Shown here piece after piece: positions 36,923-47,519 of a stretch of DNA of 64,000 bases. A model generated the notes under the pieces. It saw only the letters and a list, made by a program, of their open reading frames with translations, had not been told where the DNA came from and did no database searches. Each line of letters starts with the position of its first letter. The first letter of the stretch is position 1. This stretch comes from Floccularia luteovirens (Eukaryota; Basidiomycota; Agaricomycetes; Agaricales; Squamanitaceae). A program made the position numbers and the translations under genes. Where the stretch lies: NCBI GenBank assembly GCA_009739215.1, contig VSJF01000009.1, forward strand, positions 682,001 to 746,000, written 5' to 3'.

Positions 36923-39900
36923 ATGGCACAGACAATCGAGTTGGCTCAGGTGTGTCTAACTTTATCTCCTGCTACGTTTCTATTCACTGACACCACTGCA
37001 GACCGGGAAACGAGATTATCTCAAAGCTTTGGAAAAGAAGTATCAGGATCGATGGCAATCGGAGCACCTCTTCGAAGTTAACGCCCCACCAAAAGAGGAG
37101 ATCGCAAATTTGTCTTCACAAGAAATCAAAGAAAAATATCCAAAGTGGTTTGGAAACTTTCCGTACCCATACATGAATGGTAGCCTGCACTTGGGACATG
37201 CGTTTACCATCTCCAAAATAGAGTTCGCAGCTGGATATCAACGGATGTTGGGCAAACGAGTGTTATTTCCCCATGGATTCCATGTAACAGGCATGCCAAT
37301 AAAAGTGTGTAGAGATCTCTTTATGTCCAATACTCATTTCACAGGGGATCATATAGGCTTCGTCAGACAAGATCATTCGCGAAATGGAGTTATTTGGAGA
37401 GGACTTTGAGCGCTACGACGAAGTAATTTCCCAAATGCAGCAACAGGAAGAAGCGGAGCTAGAGAAAGAGGCGGGGGCTGTTACTGGAGATAAATCCAAA
37501 GCGAAAAAGGGCAAACTTGTCGCAAAGTCAACTGGTCTTACATACCAATTTCAAATAATGGAATCGATAAATGTTCCGAGAGCAGATATCAAGAAATTTG
37601 CAGATCCTTTACATTGGTTGACATATTTCCCCCCCATAGCAATTGTAAGTGCCCATTTTTATTTGTGCCATATTCATATTATCCTCATATACTTCTCAGA
37701 AGTGATAACAACGCATTTGGATCTAGAATAGACTGGCGAAGAACGTTTTTAACAACAAACGCGAACCCTTATTACGATGCCTTCGTTCGATGGCAGGTCA
37801 ACAAACTATATAAATTGGGAAAAATAAAGTTCGGTGAACGCTATACCATTTACAGTCCAAAAGATGGCCAACCTTGTATGGATCACGACCGGCAAGATGG
37901 TGAAGGCTTTGGCCCACAGGAATATACCGGAATCAAAATGGAGGTAGTCAACTGGAGCCCGGCAGCAAAGGAGTTGATTGATGGACGGGTTGGAGGCCGG
38001 AAGATATTTTTGGTGGCAGCTACTTTGCGTCCAGAAACAATGTTTGTTTTCACTCTTTGCTACCTCCATGCCAAACTGATACAGATCTTAGGTATGGGCA
38101 AACGAACTGTTTTGTGGGGACTGCAATCAAATATGGGATATTTGCGATCAATGAAACCGAAGCATTCCTGTGTACGTTGAGAGCAGCCCGCAACATGGCG
38201 TTCCAGGGAACCAGTACCCCAAGAGGCCATGTAGAACAACTCGTGGAAATAGATGGTTCGAAGCTTGTTGGCACGAAAATCAAAGCACCTTACGCGTTAA
38301 ATTCTGAGGTGTATGTCTTGCCCATGGATAACGTTTTGGCTACAAAGGTATCACAATACGTCCACTTCTTATATATTGTTGTTAATAACTCTCGCAGGGT
38401 ACCGGAGTTGTTACATCAGTCCCTTCAGACTCCCCAGACGACTATCAAACATTGATGGACCTTCGCAAGAAAGCTGAATTTTATAAAATCGATCCCTCTT
38501 GGGCTGCAATTGATCCCGTCCCAGTTATTTCCACGCCAACATACGGTGAAATGACAGCTCCTGCGATTGTCAAGCAATTGAAGATTCAATCACAAAAGGA
38601 CACGAAACAATTAGCTGAAGCTAAAGAGATCGCATATAAGGAAGGTTTTTATAATGGGACAATGTTGGTTGGCCATTTCAAAGGAGAAAGTGTACAAGAT
38701 GCAAAGCCGAAAGTCAGAGAAAGCATGATAAAAGACGGTGTGGCATTCGCGTATGCTGAGCCTGAGGGATTGGTGATTTCGCGAAGTGCTGATGAATGTG
38801 TTGTTGCGCTCATGGACCAGTGGTATTTGGATTATGGAGAGGCAAGCTGGAGGGCCCAAACCGAAAGGTACTTTATTTGAAGATCTTGCATATAAATTGA
38901 GTGCTGATCATATCTATAGACTGCTATCGAAAATGAATACATATACTCCGGAAACACGTAATGGGTTTGAAAAGACTTTGGCATGGTTGAACCAATGGGC
39001 ATGCGCTCGGACGTATGGCTTGGGCTCAAAACTCCCTTGGGATCCTCACTTCTTGGTTGAGTCGTTGAGCGATTCAACAATATACATGAGTTATTACACT
39101 GTGGCACAGCTCCTGCATGGTCAGTGTTACGTAGCTTTTATCATAGAATCCAGTTGACACTCCAAGCAGAGAACAGTATAGATGGTAGCAAAGCCGGCCC
39201 ACTGGGTATTACCCCAGAGCAAATGACAGATGAGATATGGGAATACGTCTTCTGCAATGGTCCTTGGCCTGAACCCGCTCCCATTTCCCGTGAGAAAGCA
39301 GATGCTCTCAAATACGAGTATAACTACTTCTACCCTTTCGATATCCGCTCATCGGCAAAAGATTTGATTCCCAATCATTTGACCTTTGCACTATACAACC
39401 ATGCAGCGTTATTCCCAGAAGACAAGTGGCCATTAAGCATGCGGACAAACGGACATCTCATGCTGAATGGAAAGAAGATGTCAAAAAGTACTGGCAATTC
39501 ACTGACCTTGCGAGAAGCTATCGAGAAGTTTGGTGCTGATGCTACAAGGTTGTCTTTGGCTGATGCTGGAGATGGAATGGAGGACGCCAACTTTGAGGAA
39601 AAAACTGCAAATGCAAATATTTTGCGGGTTCATACGTTGCTGGGGTGGTGTGAGGTACGTGGTTTGGCGTCTGCATATGAAGTTAGTATGTAACCGAGGA
39701 AATCTGTAGGAAATGGTGAACCCCCAAACGGTCTTGCGGACTGGCCCCAAGTTGTATCACGACCAAATTTTCGAACAAGAAGTGAATGAACTCATAAACA
39801 TTACTCAAAGTCATTATGAAGCGTGCGTCCATCATCTGGGTTATTTTTTTTCTTGTGTTATAGCTTATGGCGTTTTTAGGACAAACTACAAAGACGCTTT

Positions 39901-40737
39901 GAAGTATGGGTTTTATGAGCTACAGAGTGTTCGTGATTGGTACCGTGAAGTCACTTCGGACGTCGGCATGCACCATGATCTTGTCATATACTGGATCCGA
40001 GTTGCATCCTTGCTTGTCACACCGGTTGCCCCCCATTTCGCAGAACATATGTGGTCTACTGTGTTGAAGAACCCGCAATCGGTTCAATTGGCTTTATGGC
40101 CGACACCCTCTTCTCCTGTAGATCGTACTCTCATCGAAGCTGGAGATTATATGCGTGGAACCATCAAAACTATTCGTGATGCTGAGGTGGCCTTGATGAA
40201 GATGTTGAACAAGACTAAAGCGAAGAAGACCCCTCAGGAGATGTTCGATCCCAAAAAGCCGAAGGCTGTGCGGATATATGTTGCGACGTCTTTCCCTGAG
40301 TGGCAAGACACATGTGTCTCAATTGTACAGGATTCGTATGCAGCAGATACTGACAAGGTTGATGATGCAAAAGTAAAGACATTGTTGACTGAGAAAGGGC
40401 TGATTAAGGATAAAAGAGCCATGCCATTCATTCAGGCGTTCAAGGTAAGTTTGATGTTTTCTAAATGGTCTTGTTAGAGACTCAAGACTGTATACTCCAG
40501 AAACGAATGGCGCAATATGGGGCTCAGACTGCTTTCCGTCGGACCTTGACTTTCTCTGAGGTTGATGTTCTACATGAACTGCTGCCGTACCTGAAGAAAT
40601 CCTTAGGATTGGTTGATGCGGAGGTTGTAACGGTGGAGACGGCACTGAAGAACGAAGGCCAGCCTGGGTATACTAAAAGCATCATTGAATCTTCAGAACC
40701 TGGCAGCCCCGCATTTGAATATCGTAATGTAGAGTAA
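36923..40737 (+). CDS. Cytosolic leucyl-tRNA synthetase
   Basis: About 1,090 residues, starting MAQTIELAQ at 36923. The class I signature HIGH appears as GSLHLGHA and the KMSKS loop as GKKMSKSTG, both well placed. Conserved eukaryotic/archaeal-type LeuRS blocks include [38 protein letters not shown]-like LRPETM at the editing-domain start, [24 protein letters not shown] and [20 protein letters not shown]. The CP1 editing domain is complete, so proofreading is expected. The enzyme attaches leucine to tRNA-Leu in the cytosol. Introns are 45-70 nt; one acceptor lies after GGGATCATATAG, giving [15 protein letters not shown]. The gene is intact. Confidence 0.97.
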
Positions 40738-40923
40738 ACCTGTTTGAAAATGATTCGGAAATAATAATTTTGTTGTCACGAACGCGTGACTGAGAAGTGT
40801 TATTAGACGCGTTTGATGAGTTCCACGGTTCGCATATTATATTTAAATATTTATACTCAACCATACAAAGTACTTACTCACTATCTCTCCTCGTATATAC
40901 CCTCCATTACTCATATATACCCC

Positions 40924-41942
40924 ATGCCTGGTCCACGCAACATGCATAAACGACGCAAGTCCCATGCCAAAGGACAAAAGAAAGCCAAACCACCACCATT
41001 CACTGGTGGTAACCTGTCGCCTCTGAGCTCTTCATCAACTGCTCACTCACTAGTCGCCTCGGGAAGTGACAGATCGAGCTCGCCATCCTCGCCGTACCCG
41101 GATCACTTGTTAACACCTCCGCTATCTCCACAAAAGAGCTATCGTTTAAAAGAGGATGTCGGATGTCTCGTCGAAGAAGTTCTATTACAGCAACCTTACA
41201 TATATGACCCCGGAAATGGGCCTCGTGTACGAGATACACGGGCATTCTTGACTTCACCCTTTTTTGTTCAGCCTCCAGCACTCGAAGTGAGTTTTATCGT
41301 TTTATTCGAGCAACTGTGTAATTCATTATGAAAACGCAAATATGTACTAGGACCCGCTATGTGCTGAATTTGCACAAGATGAAGTTTTACAGATGTTATC
41401 TACGGTGCTTCCTGAGGAGGCTGCATTGGTAAGCTCGTTATATTGTACTGTGCATATTCAGCTAAGCTGGTATTAAGATTTTGTGGTATAACAAAAGCCG
41501 TGCAACAAGTCGAATATGTCCTGCCTGCAAGAGATTGTATCGCTTGGGAGAGTCTCTTCCAGATCTGATGGGTGAAGAATTGGAGTCTCGCGACAAACCG
41601 CCATCACCGCTACTAAAGAGAGAAAGGGCTATCAGTGGCTTATGTACGTGCATTACTATCTTCTGCCCGGACAGAATTAAACTTAAGCGATGTTAAGGTT
41701 CACCCGTTTGTTTTATTATGGCGTCATTTTACTATCCAGGAGCTATCAAGTCTGCATGGGGACGTATGGCTGATGAGATGGATGATGTTGCATGGGGGTT
41801 GTTGAACGGACCTGGGGAGGCACCTCAAGGGGAGATAGGGCAGATCTTGGGAATGCTTGTTAGAATGACAAGATTACATGATCTGGGCTTAGGACAGCTC
41901 TGTTTCGACAATGACATGTCTTTTCCTGAAGACGTGTCATAG
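40924..41942 (+). CDS. Uncharacterised basidiomycete protein with one CxxC motif
   Basis: Four exons, about 280 residues, starting MPGPRNMHKRRKSHAKGQK. The basic N-terminus with Lys/Arg clusters could be a nuclear or nucleolar signal. A Ser/Pro-rich linker follows, then a conserved-looking helical part: RLKEDVGCLVEEVLLQQPY, LWYNKSRATSR, ICPACKRLYRLGESLPDL and FYYPGAIKSAWGRMADEMD. The single CxxC alone does not make a zinc finger. I do not recognise the family. The gene follows LeuRS in the same direction, 186 bases on, and is convergent with the chromodomain gene. Consistent splice sites and clean coding suggest it is real. Confidence 0.75.
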
Positions 41943-42344
41943 ATCCTGGACAGTGATTATCTGTTTATTTAAAGTAAGCTCCGAATCATGATGTAGTATG
42001 TACAAGAATTAAGTATTTTATTTTCATTCCACAGTTGCTATTGTTCTGTTTTGATCATGCACGGGAATCACATGGATGTAATTATTGGATAGAAAGGGAT
42101 TTTTCTGCTTGTTTCTTCAGTTGCAAATCCCGAGGACGTCGCAGGAACTTAAAATGTTAAATGATGTCGCTGAGTAGATCAAGTTTATAAACTTGGATAT
42201 ATACATTATAAAGCAACGTATGAATTACAACAAAGAGCGGTCTAGTTACATTATGAAAACTGCATAGCATTATCGACAGCACAAAGTGGTATAGCTAAGC
42301 AAGACATAAGGGTATTTTCCAAGAAATTATTACCGACTGGCAAG
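41943..42344. other. Intergenic between convergent 3' ends
   Basis: 400 AT-rich bases; nothing recognised. Confidence 0.5.
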
Positions 42345-43906
42345 TTATGTAACGGGATTCTCACAAAAGGTTTTCCAATACTCCTTGATTGCCATTGGAG
42401 CATCAGCTTTGAGACTAATTTCAGGTTCCCAGGTCGCTTCGTCGTCTGAATAACCATACCAGAACACATGATACTCGATCCCAGTCATGCCTGCACGATG
42501 GTTCCCAACATGGCTAATCGTATATCGCTTCTCCACTAAAAGTTTTTTTTCCGGCCGTATCCGTGGAACTTTACGTGCGGGGTGAGCCCAAGCCTTAGGC
42601 AGGGAAGGATATGCGGGGTAATCCATTGTAGACGGGATGAAATTGCGACGAATCTCGGTCCGCCTGCCTTTGAACTCCGGATGTGATAATCGACAGTATT
42701 TGTCAACTTCGCAAATTGTGTGCTCCATATCTGCTACATTCATTGGGAGGTGATTAGGTCCTAGTCCGGTAAGTTGGAGACCAAGTCTGTTGAAATGGTA
42801 GTCCTGTGTTTCGACGAGCCAACGAATAACATCAATCTCAAAGGTTTTAACTGCAGCCCTCCCCCTCGCCATATTAGCTTTACCGAATAGCTTTGTGAGC
42901 CCAGAGGATGCGCCCAGACCAGGGACAACAAAATCGTCTGGGTGAAAGTTGATGACATCGGTATATGAAAGATTTAACATTAGTTGATATGTCGTAAAGT
43001 CTCCCATACTTGGAAAAGAGACGAGGTATTCAAAAATGTCGGCCATGTAGGTCGCTGACGCTAATTTCAGTGGGAGTTCGTTTTCCATGAGAACTTCTAG
43101 CAAGCAGAGGTGGTTCGTAAAATTATCTTTGTATTCGAATTTAGGGGCCGGTTTGATGAATGAGCCGGTATAAAGAGTAGTTCCGAAGCGCTTCGCTCGA
43201 CCGAGAACGGCTTGGTATTTTTTGCGATTATATGTTGCCCAAGTGAGGGGTCCCAGTTCGTTGGTGAGGAGCTCCCAGGTTTCAATTTTCGTAAACATGT
43301 TGAACAGTGTCACACGAAAGACAACTTCCACTATATCTTGGGAGCCTTTTTCTATCACTTCACAAATGAGGTATTGACATACTTTATCAAGTACGCGGTA
43401 TGTGTTACAGAAAAAATATTTCCGCAAAATTGAGTCGTTTGTCCATCTAGTAAACAAAACAAAGTTGTGAAAACAATTTACATTTAGTTGAAAAAGTGTA
43501 TTACGTACGGAGCCGCCATTCCAGCACGACGCTTATCGTCTATCGCCTTCCTTTCCGCTGCGAATCTCCATAGAGTATCGAACGCCACAGTAGGTCTCAA
43601 TTCAATACCACTGATTATGAGTGTTTCATGGCGCGGTTTGGCAGGTTTTATCGCGTAGCATGGTTCAGACTTTCTACTGGGTAGAAGTCTGCGTCCGATC
43701 CCGGGTTTTCTCCGCGGTAGTTTAGTGATTATTTGAATTTCTCCACACTCTATGCTTTCGTCGTCATCGGAACAAGAAGTTAAATCTGATACAGGGGTCC
43801 GCGTGCGCGTGGTATACACGGTATGGGATTTTCTAGGTGCCTTATTAATGAAGAAACACGCGTCGTCTTCAGCATCTGACGTGTCTCCAGTACGAATTGG
43901 TGGCAT
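42345..43906 (-). CDS. Chromodomain protein with a 5-hmdU-DNA-kinase-like helical domain
   Basis: Two exons, about 500 residues, starting MPPIRTGDTSDAEDDA at 43906. After a disordered basic region comes a helical domain: FDTLWRFAAERKAIDDKRR, then WTNDSILRKYFFCNTYRVL, VVFRVTLFNMFTKIETWEL and LYTGSFIKPAP, and further on LTGLGPNHLP. This resembles the alpha-helical domain predicted for DNA-base hypermodification systems (5-hmdU DNA kinase / thymine pyrophosphorylase families of phages and fungi); the match is from memory. The C-terminus carries a chromodomain: YHVFWYGYSDDEATWEPE with following IKEYWK, so it probably binds methylated histone tails. It would act on chromatin. No kinase or transposase domain is present. 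The intron join gives MAAP|WTND. Enzymatic activity is unproven. Confidence 0.8.
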
Positions 43907-44585
43907 CAATGGGGTATTTGTTGTAAAACCACGACACAGCTGTTGGAGGAGGGTATAAGGAAATAACTGTGTAAATAGACACATCAATAAAATAAAATAA
44001 AAATAGGAATAAACTACCAACCTTGCAATGGGAGTCCCAGACCCGCAAAAAAGCAAGTCAGAGAAACTAAAATTGTAACTCAACCGAATATATTCAGATA
44101 TAATTCTCACGGTTATTTCAATCCGGTAAGGTCAATAATTGCCATAATTGGTCTTCATATGAAAAACTGTTTCTACTACATGCTATATGGAATCATTCGG
44201 AGGGCAAAGCAGTGACGTTCCACCTTGATATTCGAATAAATCTAGGGAGCTTCTGATATATCCCAGGCTGAATGATCAAAATTTGGTAATGAGAGAGCTT
44301 TCAGAAATAACAAGGACAAATAGCCCGCCATTTGCACCAGACTTGGATCTAAATTCAATGTTTATTTTCTGTAATTCAGGGTGTTCACACGCCGTCGTCC
44401 CACAGTTTAATCGCTCTTTCGTTAAGAATGGCATCGTTGACCTAAAAGGACACTTTGTAAATTGTCTATGCTGTGCAGCACACGACCGCATTTCTTCCAA
44501 CAGTTGTAACTTTCCGCGTCATAGCTCACGCATTTTCATTTCCCCAATCTGACCATCTATCTGCATCTTGAGGTCCTTTTTTTCT
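43907..44585. promoter_or_regulatory. Divergent promoter region of the chromodomain and METTL14-like genes
   Basis: About 680 bases between two divergent starts, possibly containing short 5'-UTR introns of the chromodomain gene (a GT...CACAG candidate at about 44020-43965 on the minus strand). No named element was recognised. Confidence 0.4.
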
Positions 44586-46593
44586 ATGACACTGATGGAT
44601 TCATCGACAACAGCAGTTATCAGCTCTGCCAACGAGCTACTCGCAGTCCATTCAGCTTTGGTTCAGCATTTACGAGCAACGCAACTAGCTCACAGGCAAC
44701 AGCTCCACTCTTTACAATCACCACCCTTGGACGTTTTGAAACTCCCTATCATCCACTCTCCCTCTTCTTCACCTCCTCCTGATGACTCACCACCTGCTTC
44801 TCCAAGCGTTGACACCCAGCAAGATCAAAGGGCTGACCTCCCACCCGCCAAACGCGCACGTGTTGCTAGATACCATAATTATGTGCCCGAGGAAGAAACT
44901 ATCAGAAATGACTACTCGCAGAGATATGTTGATAGCGGAGAATGGCCTCAAAACTGGGTTCTTGGTGCTGAACAAGATAGACGATTTGAAGAGTACGTTT
45001 CTATGATATTGCTACCTACCTCATAATTTAATTCGAAATCTAGATATCCAAAGCAGCAACGCCTTCTGAATTTGAAGATGTCTTCTGTAAATGCTCATTC
45101 ATTACCTCCATTCTACCTTAAACATTCGGAATTGCCTGTACTACATCGCAGCAAATTTGATGTCATCTTGCTCGACCCATCATTTTCATCGTCTTTTACA
45201 TGGGATCACTTGCAAGAACTACCAATACCAATCCTTGCAGCAGATCCTAGCTTTGTTTTTATGTGGGTTGGAAGTGGAGCAGGAGAAGGTCTTGAGCGAG
45301 GACGGGAAGTTCTAGCTAAGTGGGGTTACCGACGATGTGAAGATGTAGTCTGGGTAAAAACAAACAAGACGACAAATCAAGGTCCAGGAGTAAGGTTAAC
45401 TCATTGTAAACTTGATGTCTTACTGAACAATTTATTAGACGGATCCACCGACAACATCGTTGCTAACAAGGACAAAACAACATTGCTTGATTGGAATTCG
45501 AGGAACAGTTCGTCGATCAACCGACAGCTGGTTTGTTCATTGTAACGTCGGTAGGTATATTCAGTGCCCTAGTTACTCCCCATCCGTTTATTGAATAACA
45601 TCTGCAGATACCGATGTAATCATATGGGAAGGTGACCCAGCAGATCCGACTCGTAAACCACCGGAAATGTACACTCTCATCGAAAACTTCTGTCTCGGAA
45701 CTCGTCGCCTAGAAATTTTTGGGCGTCCCTCATCCTTGAGAAGGGGTTGGGTCACTGTCCTTGGCCCTGGTCATCATGAACACCTATGGGCATCAGAAGA
45801 TGGTTCCGTGCGGGTTGGCGGAGAGGAAGGCGGCCATGCAACTATATGGCGGCACGATACATGGGAAGAAGGCATAAAAGAAATGTCAAATGGCAACAAG
45901 GCAGTTGTTCCTATGACTCAGGAGATTGACAACCTCAGGCCAAAATCACCAGTCAGGAATGGTGGCCCATCTGTTTCATCAACCGGGGGATCTGGTGGGG
46001 GTATGGCAACAAATCTCAACCAGAATAGATTCGGGTCTGGGAACAGGGGCCAATTCCCCAATAACAATGGACTTGCGGGTCCAGGTCAAATGATGGGGCA
46101 CAATCAAATGATGACACAGCCCATGATTGGGATGGGCGTACACCAACTTGGAATCGGGATGAGCCCTCCTGTGGGGGTCGAGGACATGATGGGAAACTGG
46201 AACCCGATGTTGAATGGGATGAACGGGATGAACGTGGGAGGCCTAGGCGGTTTGCCGAATGGAGGGCTGGGAAATATCAGTGGCGTCGGTGGTTTGGGCA
46301 TGAACTTTATGGGACAGATAGGCATGAACAATGGTTTCCAGGGGCCAGGCCCTGTGTTTGGAGCTAACATACCCAACATACTGATGATCAACGGACCAAT
46401 GAACGGGATTGGGATGAGATGGGGAGACCAAGGGCAGTATGGTATGGAAGCTGGGTGGGATGCTGATGCGATGATGAACATGGGTGTCCCTGGTATGATC
46501 GGAGGAATGAACATGGGTGCAATGCAGCATATGAATGGCATGGGTATGCCGAATCAGTGGAGTGGCACTGGTACATATGAGGACTTTCGTTAG
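44586..46593 (+). CDS. MT-A70 family protein, METTL14/KAR4-type
   Basis: Four exons, about 610 residues, starting MTLMDSSTT at 44586. N-terminal helices lead to a Pro/Ser linker and the [18 protein letters not shown] block typical of METTL14. The methyltransferase fold follows: [10 protein letters not shown] where METTL3 has DPPW and METTL14 has EPPL, then [32 protein letters not shown], the loop [36 protein letters not shown] and [15 protein letters not shown]. The altered motif suggests a structural, non-catalytic subunit that supports a METTL3/IME4 partner in mRNA m6A addition. The 200-residue tail is Gly/Met/Asn-rich low complexity, likely disordered. It is head-to-head with the chromodomain gene. 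Confidence 0.9.
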
Positions 46594-47519
46594 TTATCCA
46601 ATGCGTAATCTTGAAGGGCCCCCCCTTACTATTTATTTCGTTTGGTCATGAAATGTGATACATTGTACGGACGTTTGTATGTTAATGGTTAATGCAATTT
46701 ATTGTCATCTACGATTCTTCATGTAAGATGCATCGATGAACTTTCGACATAATGATATGTAACCTAATGGTTCATCACTTCTCCCGAGGAAAATTTTCCA
46801 ATACCAAGGCTTATCATATTTGCCTGCGAGTGTATTGGTGAACTCTAATAAAGCGTGACCATGTGTAGCTCGGGAGTTCTGTGATAACTTCAAGTGCAGC
46901 CGTATAGGAAGGTGATGACATCGGATTATTTCTTCCCCGCGCATGAACTCATCGATTCGATCATCTTCGAGCAATAAAAGTAATACTCTGTCGTGGGACG
47001 CATCTTCGCGAAACAGGTGTACACCGGGCTTGACGGAACGTCTGGACTTCGAGAAATCTGATCATAGTTATCTGAAAACCTGTTGGGGGAAGCTAGTGCT
47101 CCACTTCCACGCTTTTACCTCACGCGCCCTACTTAGTTGTAATGTGAACGGCTTCAACTATGATTGAGTCATATCAAAAAAGCCCAGAAGCGAATACCGA
47201 AGATCTGGGTAGGCAAGTGATTCATCCACACAATAATACCACTAACATAATTTTAAAAATCAATCCAAATCATCACCGTAACTGCATTGGCCAATCTAAG
47301 TAGTTTATCCAGGATACACATGCGTCCATATAACATGAATCATGATCTGAGCCAAGTCTAGAAAAGTCTGGGCAGAGGCGTCGTTTATAAAAAGTCGGAA
47401 GCCGTAAGAGGTTATTATGTAATCTAATATTTTTGAAATCGTTTCTGGAAAAAGAAAGTTTTTGGTCTGTTGTTTGGGAATCCAAATTATCAAAGACAAC
47501 ACTAATATTCTCATTTGAT
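46594..47519. other. Intergenic; weak minus-strand coding remnant
   Basis: About 0.9 kb. A minus-strand frame at about 46705-47045 reads plausibly (EDDRIDEFMRGEEIIRCHH ... WYWKIFLGRSDEPLGY) and may be a short or decayed gene. Upstream exons could not be joined convincingly and the family is unknown. Confidence 0.3.

Noticed and set aside
42345..42620. Chromodomain taken as the tail of an LTR-retrotransposon integrase
   Set aside because: No reverse transcriptase, RNase H, integrase core or LTRs are nearby, and the domain is in frame with the helical domain of a spliced gene.
46104..46576. Long minus-strand frames opposite the METTL14-type gene tail
   Set aside because: They are shadows caused by the Gly/Met-rich repetitive codons of the real gene on the plus strand.
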